Positions 10,397-20,792 of a stretch of 64,000 bases of DNA are shown here, piece after piece (positions within the stretch are counted from its first letter, which is position 1; each line of letters begins with the position of its first letter). The stretch comes from Actinernus sp. WN-2022 (Eukaryota; Cnidaria; Anthozoa; Actiniaria; Actinernidae). A program made the position numbers and the translations under genes. The DNA is taken from positions 62,001 through 126,000 of the forward strand of contig JAOWCC010000413.1 in assembly GCA_030867875.1 (NCBI GenBank), in the 5' to 3' direction. The notes below the pieces were generated by a model. It saw nothing but the letters and a program-made list of their open reading frames with translations. It did no database searches and had not been told where the DNA came from.

Positions 10397-11760
10397 GCTC
10401 ATAGGGGACGGATTCCCATATTTTACAGGCTGTATATTTAAATGTAATTTTTTTCATGTTTGTTCTTACATTTTGGCAGCATATCTTGTGTTGTAATTGT
10501 GTATCTTGGTAACTGGAGTTAGGAAATCATGGAACACAGATGGCGTATCAGATGGATTACGAAGAAGCTTATGTGCAAATGTATAATTTTTTATTTTAAG
10601 TATGTTTTCAAATTTGAGAATGTTAAGAATTTTAAAATATGGATTAGCTGATTCTTTGTTATTGGCAGAAAAAATGCTACGGACACATTTATTTTGTTTA
10701 GTGTATATTTTTTCTAAATTAGTGGTATATGTGTTTCCCCAGCTCATTGACCCATAGTTCAGATAAGGATATATGAGGGTGTAGTATAGTTGCGTCAACA
10801 TGTTTAAGGCTAAGTAATGGCGTAGTTTGTATAGTATTCCTAAATTTTTGGCTATTTTACTATTTACATGTGCTATTTGGCTTTTCCAGTTAAGATGTTC
10901 ATCTATGTATATCCCTAGATATTTAATGTTGTTTTTTCTTTCTATATTTTGTAAGTTTATTTCAATTGTTTTCTTTTGTGGGGAAGTGATTATCATATAA
11001 TTAGTTTTTTTCATGTTTACAGATAGTTTCTTAAGTAAGATAGCATGGTTCACAGTTCACAGTTCACAGTTTCTGAATCCAAATTGATATTTGAAGAGTA
11101 TATTATGTTTTTCTAAAAATGAATAAAGCTGGTTATAAACAATTTTTTTAAGTATCTTGCTGAAGAGTGATAGAATTGCAATTGGTCTGTAGTTATTTAA
11201 ATCAGTTGCGAGGCCAGTTTTATAGACTGGGGTCACTCTAGATATGTTAAGTATATCAGGAACTACACCCAAAGAAATAGATTGGTTATAGATGAAAGTA
11301 AATGGGATAGAAAGTGTTCCACATGCAATCTTAATTAGTTTATTGGGGATGTCTAGCGATGATTTTTTTCCTTTTAATCCAGAAAAAAAGTTGAGTTACA
11401 TAGTCCTCAGTTACAGGAGTTAAGTAAAAACTATTTCCTGGAGTGTTTTTTATATATATTATTGGATCTTGGTTATTAGGATTTTCAATTAAGTTGGCTA
11501 GACTTGGGCCTACGTCTATGAAGTGTTGATTAAATTGCTCTGCTATTTCAGCTTGTTGAGTATAGGTTTTATTATTACGTATTATCTTTGTTGGATGAAT
11601 GTTTGAATTTGAATTTGATTTACGTTTGATTAATGTACTTATTAGTTTCCAGGTTTCTTTAATATTGTCTTTGTAAAGATGAAAATGCTGGTTGTAGTAA
11701 TCATTTGCTTCAAAAAAGGACTGTTCAATTTTCTACAAAGATAGTTAATTGTTTTCTTTT
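10397..11760 (-). pseudogene. LINE linker/RT pseudogene with catalytic core deleted
   Basis: From 11760 down: linker (FFEANDYYNQHFHLYKD, then a KETWKLISTLIK segment), entry motifs (VTPVYKTG, NNYRPIAILSLFSKILK, KYQFGFR), then a jump at about 11055 into LLKKLSVNMKKTNYMI and KYLGIYIDEHLNWKSQI, followed by the LINE C-terminus (HNYNTRYAAK). The RT palm with the YADD motif is missing at the jump. The junction is a short repeat, GTTCACAGTTCACAGTTCAC, suggesting a microhomology deletion. A frameshift lies near 11385. The RT is therefore inactive. Confidence 0.85.
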
Positions 11761-11984
11761 GTTACACACTGAATCGGTCATGACGCGACTACGCTGTCCT
11801 TTTATTTAACTTTTCATACTATCTCGAGGAGGCCTCCTCGCTACAAGCCTGATGGTTTTCTGAGATCTCCTCGCCACTATATCAATTGTATCATGTATTC
11901 ACGAACTTCAATTCTTTATATATATATATATATATTGTTAATGTATGTATTCTATGTGTGACAAAGCGCAAATAAAAAAATAAA

Positions 11985-12437
11985 AAATCACGGAGATTCT
12001 TGTCACGTTTGAAAGAAATGAGAGGAGGCTGCGGGAAAATAGAGGCGGTCTCTGGATCACTCTGTAAAATCTTAAAGTTCCTCTGGATAATTTTCTTGAT
12101 AGACAGATTAGACGGATGGTAAGTCAATGGAAACGGAATCCTATCTTCAGTCTTCGGTTTAGACGGAAGCAGAGCCGTTCTTCTGTCGATGTCACGGGCG
12201 CGGTCCAATGCAGTTGTCACAACAGCAATAGGATAACCGCGCTCGACAAAGAACTGGTGCATCTCCTTGGACTTTGAATTAAAGTCGGATTCATCGCTGC
12301 ATAAACAGCGAAGCCTAAGGAATTGAGAATACTGGATAGAGGTTTTAACAAGTGTAGGATGAGAAGATGAAAACATTAAATAACTGCTACTCGCTTTCCA
12401 CGACGGTTAGCATACCTCAATCGATTTTAGTTGATTT
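11985..12437 (-). pseudogene. Penelope-like element coding fragment
   Basis: Reading from 12437 down, a short frame gives LRYANRRGKRVAVI and a stop. A second frame from 12376 then gives SSHPTLVKTSIQYSQFLRL, FFVERGYP, RIPFPLTYHPSN, IIQRNFKIL and LISFKRDKNLRD. This series is characteristic of the C-terminal RT/linker region of Penelope-like elements. It stops abruptly at RDKNLRD near 11985, where unrelated A/T-rich sequence begins. The continuation is found at 8925. Confidence 0.85.
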
Positions 12438-12440
12438 CAT

Positions 12441-12754
12441 ACCAGTAAATATTCAAACGCCATGCGTATTATGGTTTTAAGCATCCCACATGGAATACGG
12501 CGGTGTAAGGAATATCAAGAGGGGTGCATCGCGCAGTCATAAATCAACATAAGGCGTAGGGTTAGACGACATTACTACTGATGCGGTCAGAAAATACCCT
12601 CTCTTGCTATGTTAGATGTCCCGATGAATTAATATGAGGGACGTATCCATAACTGTACTTTTGCATAAACATTAGGTATGATCAGTTACTAATCACACCT
12701 AATGTTTATGCATGAGGCTCGATAAATAGCAGTGATCAGGGCATTTAGAAATTA
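12441..12754. repeat. non-coding stretch with a 17-bp hairpin
   Basis: No gene. At 12661-12714 a hairpin has arms TTGCATAAACATTAGGT and ACCTAATGTTTATGCAT around a loop of about 20 bases. The phrase TTTTAAGCATCCCACATGG (12475-12493) recurs at 44673-44691, a short dispersed repeat. Confidence 0.6.
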
Positions 12755-13335
12755 AGAGCGACTGTCCACTAATATCGAGCGAAATCAGAATATCGCGGCA
12801 AAAGATGATTTTTTTTTTCATATTTCGTTCAAAGATAGGCTTTGGTCAGTTGGTAAACGTGCTGGGATTCTTATGTTCAAAAATTTATTTAATTTTGAGA
12901 AAAATTAAAAAAACGGTTACGGCCGGCGTGAGTCCGAGACAGCCTGAAATAAAAGTGATTTTCCCGGTCTCTCTAACCTTGCCCCTTACAAACGCTAAAG
13001 GAGCTTCACATTTTTCGAATTCGGATATTTCTTTAGAAAGTATTGATCAACTGTTTGAGTGCAATAATTAGATTATAGCTTATTCTCAAGATCCTGAGAG
13101 CCCACTTAAATACGCTGTAGTTTGCTAATTTGAAAACCTTATTTCAGGGCACTTTTATGAAAAATAAATTTTATATGTGGTATAATTCAGAATCCATTGA
13201 AGCTTCTTTTTTGATACAAGTTAGCATTGATCTAAAACATATGAGAATTAGTTTGGGTTATCTTCTCAGTGCTCCACACAAGCGGTCTTACTCTTCGACA
13301 ATAGTGCAAAATCTCGAGCAGAAACCTATTGAACT
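12755..13335 (+). repeat. dispersed repeat; empty-site copy for the DIRS insertion
   Basis: The stretch 12755-13286 is about 95% identical, inverted, to 31278-31810. Positions 13286-13335 match, inverted, 22664-22713. Those two other pieces flank the DIRS-like element on its two sides. This copy therefore shows the uninterrupted sequence: CTCCACACAAGCGGTCTTAC at the junction near 13285. Open frames (12805-13071, 13130-13402) end with 'IVQNLEQK', which also occurs in the minus frame at 22694, but no domain is recognised. Confidence 0.85.
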
Positions 13336-13409
13336 GCCGGTTTTTAACAATAAACATAACTTAAAAGAGTTGAAGGAACTTACCTTTTCAACCCAATGCT
13401 AGAAAATCG

Positions 13410-13689
13410 ATTCTTACTAAGTTTTATTCCTTCTAAGTTTCCCTCTTCAATTGTTGTAATCTAAGGTCACAATTACCAATTAACTGTTCGGCGGGTCAGC
13501 TTCCAGACTAGGCTCGGTTTCCAGCCTTGGGGGTTTCGGTGAGCCCGCGATCCTCTCCCCACTCACGGCTGGGCGCGCGAGCTGAGACATTGTCGGTTTT
13601 TAGCCAATCGCAAACTTGCCACTAAAATCCTGTCGCTGAATTTATTTGCAAATTTACATTGTAAACTTTTGAAAGTCGGACCAAAGCCA
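13410..13689. other. no gene seen
   Basis: A moderately GC-rich patch (13480-13600) followed by AT-rich sequence. No frame, repeat or RNA was recognised. Confidence 0.5.
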
Positions 13690-13925
13690 AAGGCTTTCGA
13701 TTGCTGTTCCAAAATGCGTTTAAATTTGCTCTGGAAAAGTTTGGTTTCGAAGAACTCAAGGATTCACACAAAGAAGCAGAAAGAGAGTTTTCGGGTGAAG
13801 ATACTTTGTCAGTAAACACACCGGCTCTGGAAAGTCACTTGGGAAACCGTCAGCGCAAAGGTCGCGAAGCTCGTAAAATGTTGAGTCATTTCTCATTTAA
13901 TTTACCTATGCAAGACCAGGTTGAC
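13662..13925 (+). pseudogene. degenerate RecQ-like helicase N-terminal fragment
   Basis: The frame reads FALEKFGFEELKDSHKEA then EREFSGEDTLSVNTPA. This resembles the RecQ-like Q-motif region (ALEKFGF.ELK..QKEAI....GEDTF) found just before Walker A. The Gln of the Q motif is replaced by His (DSHKEA), and Walker A is absent: the sequence diverges after NTPA. It is a second, more decayed lineage of RecQ-like sequence besides the two copies in long-TIR elements. Similarity is by motif only. Confidence 0.5.
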
Positions 13926-13954
13926 CGGCTACTCTTAGGCCTACCCTGGGTCCT

Positions 13955-14030
13955 TAGGTCGCCTTATGTAGCCTTATGTAGCCTTATATCGCCCTATGTC
14001 GCCTTATGTTGCCCTATACTGGCTTATGAT
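13955..14030. repeat. short imperfect tandem repeat
   Basis: About seven imperfect units of roughly 9-10 bp based on GCCTTATGTA / GCCCTATGTC. It is non-coding. Confidence 0.7.
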
Positions 14031-14039
14031 ATAATATGA

Positions 14040-14473
14040 AATTACACATTTTGCTTAAATAACTGGTTATTATAAAACTATATTTAGACTGTAAGTGTTT
14101 TTGTTTTTAATAATTATTAAAGAATACAAATTTATGTATCTCTACACCTACATTGTATATCAGTTGTATTGACTAAACCTTGCCAACCCCCGCTCCCCAC
14201 CCCGAGGTCCCACTGCCCTTACGTACCTTACTCCAGTAAATTTCACATTTGCTCTTCATAGTTGAGAACCCCATAAGGTACTCATTTGCCTATACGACCG
14301 ACAAAAAAGAACTGCAACTAATTATGTTAATGTGTCTATACACAGCTAATAATAACCTAAACAAGGATCTGTACCATAAAAGGGCATTGATCTACCTCTT
14401 TCACACTTGAAAAGAATAGGTACCCGAGGGATTGGTATTGGGAAAGGTATTGGGATGATGGGAAGAGTATTAT
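14040..14473. other. no gene seen
   Basis: AT-rich sequence. No coding or RNA feature was recognised. Confidence 0.5.
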
Positions 14474-14695
14474 CAGGGTTCGAAATTCATTTTCAAGGAA
14501 AGACGCAAAAAGTTGCTTCGGGTTTGAAACCTACAAGCAAAACCAAATATCAACATGCTAAAAACTGACGAAACATGTTTTAACGTACCTGGTGCCTAAT
14601 ACAAGCAAAAAAATGCCAGTTCATTTATTTTTTACCAGCAAATCGGTAAATCAACTTGCATTTTGCCAGTTTGCTTGTGCCAATTTCGAACCCTG
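14474..14695. mobile_element. hAT-type MITE (CAGGGTTCGAAATT ends)
   Basis: Perfect 14-bp terminal inverted repeats, CAGGGTTCGAAATT at 14474-14487 and AATTTCGAACCCTG at 14682-14695, bound a 222-bp non-coding element. CAGGG-type ends are typical of hAT elements. The flanking octamers AGTATTAT and ATTGTCAT are only partly alike, so the duplication has decayed or the call is off by a few bases. Confidence 0.65.
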
Positions 14696-15471
14696 ATTGT
14701 CATGGTTGTGTTCATTATAGGTATGGGTTATTAGATGCTAGGGTATTCTCAGACAGGTTTAGTACAATGTACCTAAGATGACATGCAGGTCAATTAAAGG
14801 AGGGGCTAGCTGTACTAGGTAACAGTTTCACTGAGCAGATTGTGAACATAAATAACAATAAAATTAGTAATATGCACATTCAAATCCCGGACAGTTGTTC
14901 GCTGACAGCATCAAAGAAATCCTCGCTTTGTGATTGGATTACGAGTGCCATACGGAATTCTCAATCTGCATAGGCCTATTGTTTTACTGCAATATAATGG
15001 AGATGTGAATGAACAAGTATCGATCCAAAAAGGTCCCTTGCGATTGCTAACGCTTTTCTTCAACTCTGTTGCATTGTCTAGTGCACAAGTTCATAATTAT
15101 ACTCCAAAATTAAGCTGTACATAAAGTTATTTTTAGCATGCATGGATAATCAACTTTCCTCTGTATTTGGTACCCATATTGTAGTTCAGTGCTCTTTGGT
15201 ACTTACATAATCATACTTTTATGCAAAACAGTAGAGTATGTTCTGAATAGTGAACATATCAAGGTAATTATTATAATTTATCCAACATGTCTGCCTAAAT
15301 CCCCCTTGCTCATTATTTATCACTAGTTGAAGTTTATAACACACACACATCTCTACCTCAAGTTAAAATGAATGAAAGCCAGGAATTTTATAACTTAATA
15401 GGAATAGCTAGGAGTAGGAGACAAAAAATTAAAATCTTGAATAAATTGACAATGACATGTCGACTGCACTG
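14696..15471. other. no gene seen
   Basis: AT-rich sequence with one 64-codon frame of no recognised family (14930-15124). Nothing else is supported. Confidence 0.5.
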
Positions 15472-15686
15472 CAATGTTACTAAAACGAGTAACGCAGTAA
15501 CGGGAAAACGAGTAACGACCAAAAATTGCAAGAGGTAAAAAAAATAGAAAACGAGTAACGACCAAAAATTGCAAGGGGTAAAAAATTAGAAAACGAGTAA
15601 CGACCAAAAATGGCAAGGGGTAAAAAAATAATAAGTTAGGAATTGAGTCAAACAAATGGCGACCAACATCGAGGCCGATAATTGAC

Positions 15687-16887
15687 TAGACTGCGAACAG
15701 TCCCTTTATTTTTCTTGGTCTCTAGTCACGAAAAACTCGAAAAACGATGCGCGAACGAAATCCCCGAAGGGTAGGAGGGAGGGGGGACAAATGAAACATA
15801 AAGGGACTGCAGTCTTTTCCCACTGGCGCGCGTGATTGGTCAATTAAACAATACAAACGTAACAGATATCAATCTCAATTAGTATATGTGAAAGATATTG
15901 ACAGCTATTTTATAGCACCGCAAAGGTTTCCATTTTAGCTCTGCGAAAATGGCAACGAGAGAAATTTTGGATTTTGATCAAGTTTTTGAGGGTTTATCTC
16001 ATCAGCTTGGTGGCTTAAATTTAAAAGACGAACAAAAGCAAGCCATTGAGAACTTATTACAAAACGAAGATATGTTGGCTGTGCTTCCAACTGGTTTTGG
16101 CAAAAGCTTAATTTACCAAAGTGTTTTACTCGCCAAACGGAACAACAATCCCGAGCAAAGACCTGAGGAGCATTGTGGAAGAACAGATCAAGTCAAACGA
16201 CTTCTGCCTGAAAGCGAAAGCTTTCGAAATAAAAGACGGAAGAAGTCTTGAGTAATATTGGGGACAACAAGTATGAAGTTATATACGCGTCCGCCGAGCA
16301 AGTTCTGTCTTCCAAGTTCCTCGATTTGTTTAAGAAGTCTATACTGCATTCAGCAAGAATCTCTCGTTATTAGCACACTTTGAACATACCAACAGTCAGC
16401 TTGAAATTTACCTTGCAGATTCTACAAAAATCGGAGGCAGCACTTAACAACTTTGGTCTTCCTCTTCTCTTTTCTTAGGAGTTTCGGCGTCGAATTAATG
16501 TTGTTCATCCGACATTCATTTCGATTTCGATGAAAAACAATTTCAGGCAAAACTATATTCTATAACTGAGAAGAGTGACCCGAGAACAAGGATTTCCCCA
16601 CGCATTGTATTTGTTTATCATTTTGGCGACTTTCTCACGGCTTTTCCCTCGTATTTTGAGAGGTGGGCGGAGTTTTAATCTCATTTTAATTAGTGGGCGG
16701 TGCAGACTCTGAACGCGCGCCAGTGGGAAAAGACTGCAGTCCCTTTATTTTTCTTTTGTCCCCCCTCCCCCCGTCTTCCTACCCTTCGGGGATTTCGTTC
16801 GCGCCCAACCGCGCTCGGCCAAAACATCGTTTTTCGAGTTTTTCGTGACTAGAGACCAAGAAAAATAGAGGGACTGTTCGCAGTCTA
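15687..16887 (+). mobile_element. long-TIR (MULE-like) element carrying a RecQ-like fragment, copy 1
   Basis: The element starts TAGACTGCGAACAGT and ends with the inverted copy ACTGTTCGCAGTCTA. The terminal inverted repeats are roughly 150-180 bp; the left one has a deletion of about 20 bases. Flanking nonamers are ATAATTGAC (15678-15686) and AAAATTGAC (16888-16896), 8 of 9 identical. Long TIRs with a 9-bp duplication fit Mutator-like elements. The cargo is the RecQ-like pseudogene at 15949. No transposase is seen. The second copy is at 23650-25070. Confidence 0.85.
15949..16400 (+). pseudogene. RecQ-like helicase N-terminal fragment, copy 1
   Basis: The ATG at 15949 opens a frame beginning MATREILDFDQVFEGL. 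It contains a Q-motif-like LKDEQKQAI (residues 26-34) and an intact Walker A, LPTGFGKSLIYQ (46-57). A frameshift near codon 70 moves the continuation (SIVEEQIKSNDF, KAKAFEIKDGRSLE, then YEVIYASAEQVLSS) into other frames. The sequence breaks off after NLSLL, before any Walker B/DExH motif, and copy 2 breaks at the same point. The fragment was therefore truncated before the element spread. It lacks helicase motifs II-VI, so it cannot be an active helicase. Confidence 0.85.
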
Positions 16888-17358
16888 AAAATTGACAGAA
16901 TATAAAGAACAACAGTTAGAAAGGCTCGGCCTTGTTTCCTTTATCGTAGCCCTGGAATTTGTCTTGACATGCAAATCGCAATTGTGCGAGAAAAACCGAG
17001 AGAAAACAAGAGAGAAAATCATGTTACCTACCTCTAAAGGACGCAGTCCAGTCTGCATTCTTTGTCGCGTGACATTTATGGCGCGAAAATGGAAGGCCGG
17101 CGCATTGTTGACTTTTTCGTAAATTTTCTGTAAATATTTTCTGTAAAGAATTCTTATTATTTTTTACCCCTTGCAATTTTTGGTTAGGTTAGGTTAGGTC
17201 GTTACCACTCGTTTTCCCGTTTACTCGTTACTGCGTTACTCGTTTTAGTAACACCCCGTTTCTGGTATTTTCCATGACACAAATGAAGGTAACAATTCCA
17301 ACTTCTGTGCGTAACTTGTTATGTCATTTGTTCTTATTTTAAATTTGTAAATCCACCT

Positions 17359-18083
17359 ATGAATTTGAGTTTAGGGTTTAGGTTAGGGTTAGGTGAACAG
17401 CAACAACCACAAGAGATATCTAACGAGGATAGCGTTTCTAACGTACTGCGTAAGTACGTCGAGCAGCAGAGCTTTACAATTTCCCCGCAAGTACAAAAAA
17501 TGCAAAGCTTGAAGGATGATGTGAATAGGGTATTAAACCGTAATGATCTCAGTCAGACCCAGAAAGCAAGAAATTATGTCCAGCTTCAAAACAACTTTAT
17601 GAGGTATAAACACCAAATGAGTTACTATCCTGTACCTCCTACAACTCTTTCACCTGGTATCGCAACCCAACCCCAAGAACAAGAAATAGCCGATACACCC
17701 ATCACACCGCAACAAGTATTCCTAGATTCAGCTGAACAAGCCACAGTGCCGTATTCAGCAAAAGTATATTAGTCCCCAGCCACGAACTTTCTTTGAGCTC
17801 ACCAACCATACCGCCACAATTACACCTAGATTCGTCTGAACCAGCCACAGTGCCCAATTCAGAGAGAACCTACGAATCCCCATTCCCTAATATTTCTTTG
17901 TTTTCTTTGAACTCATCAACCAATAAGCTACTCTCCCCACTACGAAAAAGAAGAAAACGCCGACGTTTGGAACTCAAAAATTACTTGGATGATGATGCCG
18001 AAGAAAGTGTTGGACCTTATCTAAAAGCCGATCGGATCAGACGATCAATGCGAATTCGGAAGCCTTATCCCTACAAGTATTAA
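17359..18083 (+). pseudogene. proline-rich ORF pair of unknown family, one frameshift
   Basis: Two frames, 17359-17772 and 17793-18083, read as one protein of about 235 residues after one in-frame TAG (17770) and one frameshift near 17790. The N-terminal half has a predicted helical segment (VQKMQSLKDDVNRVLNR, then LSQTQKARNYVQLQNNFMRY). The middle is Pro/Gln-rich with two related stretches (FLDSAEQATVP, HLDSSEPATVP). The C-terminus is very basic (RKRRKRRRLELK, then RIRRSMRIRKP). An AATAAA at 18185 could serve as the polyadenylation signal. The design recalls virion/minor proteins of Maverick- or adintovirus-like elements, but this is a guess from layout. The family is not recognised with confidence. 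Confidence 0.5.
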
Positions 18084-18859
18084 CATTGTATTGGAGCTGG
18101 AGACAGTTAGCGTTGGGTCACGGTGGAGTGGATTTGGGGCTAAATTTGCATTGTAAATCGTATCGCTTATCATGTTTTGAATCAATAAAATCCTGTTCCG
18201 AGTAGTTTGTTTTGTTGATTATGGTAATTATAGTTCAGTTTTAGAGAAGAATTTGCATCACAAGGGTTTTTCTCAAAACAATAGGCTCTTCAGTTATCTC
18301 TAATCCCTAAGAACAATAGCAAAATTTCTCTAATGAATCATAGTGGATTTTGTAAACAATTATCTTCTGAGTTATTACCTGTAAAGGAAAATAATAAAGA
18401 CAGTTTAGAGCCTATCACGAGTAGTTTGTTCTTACTATTTACGCTACAAGGGGTTTAGATATTGCGAGGTATTTTTTATATATTTTTTATTCAATTTCGA
18501 ATAGGTGTAGAATCGATCGATCTTGTTGCTACTCAATTTCTTGAATGGATTCAGGGCCGATCGCTCCTGGTTTTAGAGACGACCCCAAACAATAGGCTTT
18601 GCCCAAACATGCCCGAATAGATCGATGACCTCATTCACAGAAATAATAGATAATCCTCTGAGTTAATGAGATTCCACTTTATTCATGAGAGCGCCGCACT
18701 TTACCGCACTTTATTCATGAGCGCGCCTTAAAAATTAGCATAGCGCCTTAAAAAAGGGCCGTACGCCCTAATTAATTTATGCATGACCTAAGACAATAAG
18801 ATTGTGACGTCATCTGAATTAATGAGAGCGTCTTAAAAATTAGAACAGCGCCTTAAAAA
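18084..18859. other. 3' flank and short GCGCCTTAAAAA repeats
   Basis: It holds an AATAAA at 18185, then non-coding sequence. From 18680 to 18860 the motif GCGCCTTAAAAA (variant GCGTCTTAAAAA) recurs about four times. No gene is seen. Confidence 0.55.
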
Positions 18860-20733
18860 AGGGGCTTAATTCGCCTCTCTCCCTACTACTAACATCCCCG
18901 CCACACACTACCTGGCAAGGTCGGGTCGCGAGGTATCTCAGGATGGTGCGGAGGACCCTTTTCTGGACCTTACAGCACTCGTCGATAATGAGGGCTTTGG
19001 CAAGGTGGTCGAGCCTGTGCCCTAATGAGGTTGGATCCCAGTTATCGATGGGCTTGTCCGGTGAGATACAGAGATAGTGGTGGTACGTTTGTGAATTGAC
19101 TCCCAGTAGTCGCGGATTTTTCGGTGGACCTCTGCGAGGTCGTTTTCTGGAGTCAACACAACAATTTCCCGCCCTTGGAATGTCGTAACGGCCCAGCACG
19201 TCTTGTCGGAACCCCCCTGGCCAGCAAGATACATACGCGCAGATACTGCTGCTTTTAGGTCCGTTGGAAGTCTGGGTCTAGAGGCAAACTACCGCTGTGT
19301 TTTGTCTCCCATACTGCTTCCGGTCTCCATTCGTATCCAGACTTCTTATGGCGCCATTCGCCATATCTCGGGTTGTGCTCAACTAGTAACTGTTGTACTT
19401 CGACGGGCAGCGCCTTTGCGTATATTGCGTTGGTACAAATCCGGAGCACTCCTTCGGGAAACCGGCGCAACATACGGCGAAGAGCAATGTTAGTGTACAC
19501 CAAGACGAAAGCCCGAATGTGGTACCACTGCGCGCGTCGCTTCCTGTCCTTGTACTGTATCAAATGGGCTCCGTCCGCATGCTCGAAGTTCAGGAGATGG
19601 TCTGTCCCTGCGAACAGGTTGGTGAGATAGACAGCCTCGTTTGCGTCTCGCACTAGGATAGACGACTCGTCTGCATGGCGGGCGCATTTTCCAACGAAGC
19701 GGACTGCCAGGCCGCGGCCCTTGGGGTAGTTGGGGGGTCCTTCTCTTCGTTCGCAAGGATGGTGTAGGGGAAGTGGAGGTTTTCCTTTTTGCCGACGCAA
19801 TACAGAACTTCCCTGGGAATTACGCGCACCATGTCGCCAGAGTCGAGTAGATCCCGAAGCTCAGGTGTTGTGAGCCAGCCGTTGTTTTCACGTAGGTGCT
19901 CTCCGAGGCGGCCCACAACGTAAGGGTGGCATTCCTTTGAGAACTCCCATTTAGCGAGTTGGATAGCTCCGGTCAGCTGAATGACGTCAGTCAATGGCCT
20001 CAACATTCGCGCTACGATAAACGTTCGTAGGGAAGCCGTAGTGCCGATTCAAATCCATGGTATCTGACGCCCCACCAAAGACACTGTCCTCACAGCCCAG
20101 ATAGGCGGCACGCATGTCGATGGGGCTGTTCGCCCCAGTTCTCGTCGCTGTTCCAGACCTTAGACTCGACCTGGGCTGCTTGCCATACGCCTCTGTGCTT
20201 CAGGGGCGTTGGGCGGATGTTCTCTCTTACCAACCACTTTTTGAAGCGGTACCCAGTCGCCCCTCCCATCGAATGGGTAGCCTCCTCGTACTCTTTCCAA
20301 GCCGGGTGGTCGTCGGGGAGCCACTGAAGGTCGTGTCCGGTTTCGTCTCCAAACACCCGGTCGATGGCGGCGCTTTCTCTTTGGGGGCGGTAGAGGTCGC
20401 CTTCGTGGGTTACGATGATGTGGCTGCATACCCAGACTCGAGTGGTTTTGGGAATGGCCCTATTAGCGAACCGAATGAGTGCTTCCCGTATCTTTGCTTC
20501 GCGCGTCTTCGTGGCTGCGCCTGTTCGGGGCCTCCCTGCTGGTAAAGAGCCCGGAGCTCTCGCTCTGCTTCGAGGTCAATATCGTGGACTTTTTGAATGG
20601 CAGGCGGGTCAGTTGGGAGCTCCGCCCAGGCGTGGTTGTTATGGCAGGGAATTGTGATTCGCGTAAGGGAAAAAACGAGGGGGTTCGTTGCAAGCCCTCC
20701 TTTCCCTTTCCTCTCCTCATTCCCCCTCTTCAT
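18860..20733 (-). pseudogene. degraded replication polyprotein: B-type DNA polymerase-like plus SF1-like helicase
   Basis: This is a GC-rich minus-strand block with multiple frameshifts. From 20733 down: charged leader; VFGDETGHDLQWLPDDHPAW; MRAAYLGCEDSVFGG (20112 down, resembling the conserved AAYxGG..xVFGG of protein-primed type B polymerases); VVGRLGEHLRENNGWLTTPE; LRICTNAIYAKALP (a possible degenerate polymerase motif C); then a P-loop MYLAGQGGSDKT (normally GGxGSGKT; the third Gly is Asp); TPENDLAEVHRK; SQTYHHYL; and ALIIDECCKV (Walker B, IIDE). Order and motifs indicate a polymerase-helicase protein of a large DNA transposon or virus-derived element. Assignment rests on motif recognition only. 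It is broken throughout. Confidence 0.5.
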
Positions 20734-20792
20734 TCCCTCTCCCTTCCTCCCTCTCCCCTCTTCCCCATTCCCCCTGGGCTTGCTACGCAGGC
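20660..20792. repeat. polypyrimidine tract ending in a TAGCCTGCGTAGC-type terminus
   Basis: A 90-base C/T-rich run (20695-20785) is followed by GCTTGCTACGCAGGCTA. The last 12 bases are the reverse complement of the end of the 61428-61612 element (TAGCCTGCGTAGC). It is probably one end of a related long-TIR element, and a partner end was not found on the far side of the GC-rich block. Confidence 0.5.

Larger units (their letters stand above)
8937..11980 (-). mobile_element. CR1/L2-like LINE nested in the Penelope element
   Basis: A minus-strand LINE lies between the two Penelope coding pieces. It ends (plus 8937-8962) in a repeated CTTGAA-type tail, typical of CR1/L2 3' ends. Its body contains linker and RT sequence (11760-10397) and a C-terminal segment plus 3' UTR (9414-8963), separated by the TTAA element at 9419-10392. 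The exact upper boundary between 11760 and 11985 is unclear; it includes a (TA)n run near 11920. Confidence 0.75.
8130..12440 (-). mobile_element. Penelope-like element, split by a nested LINE
   Basis: Minus-strand Penelope coding sequence occurs in two pieces: RT C-terminal/linker (12437-11985) and GIY-YIG endonuclease (8925-8460). The outer ends carry an inverted copy of about 45 bp: 8138-8172 matches the reverse complement of 12388-12430 (core GGTATGCTAACC, GTGGAAAGCGAGTAGC). Just inside the lower end the minus strand reads CTCTGACGAAGGGCTAGC, resembling the first half of a hammerhead ribozyme as known from Penelope pLTRs. The gap between the coding pieces is filled by a LINE. The element is dead: the RT palm is absent. 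Confidence 0.8.
15472..17255. mobile_element. foldback element with GTTACTAAAACGAGTAACG arms
   Basis: The left arm (15472-15640) begins GTTACTAAAACGAGTAACG and then repeats a unit of about 55 bp with AAAACGAGTAACGACC and TTGCAAGGGGTAAAAA. The right arm (17160-17255) is the inverted counterpart, with one truncated unit and a GGTTA run at 17182-17200. The long-TIR element at 15687-16887 sits between the arms with its own target duplication, so it inserted into this foldback. The remaining interior has no recognised gene. Confidence 0.75.

Noticed and set aside
17180..17210. GGTTAGGTTAGGTTAGG, considered as an interstitial telomere-like repeat.
   Set aside because: Only three units, and not the canonical animal TTAGGG; it lies in the foldback arm as local expansion of the GGTTA found there.
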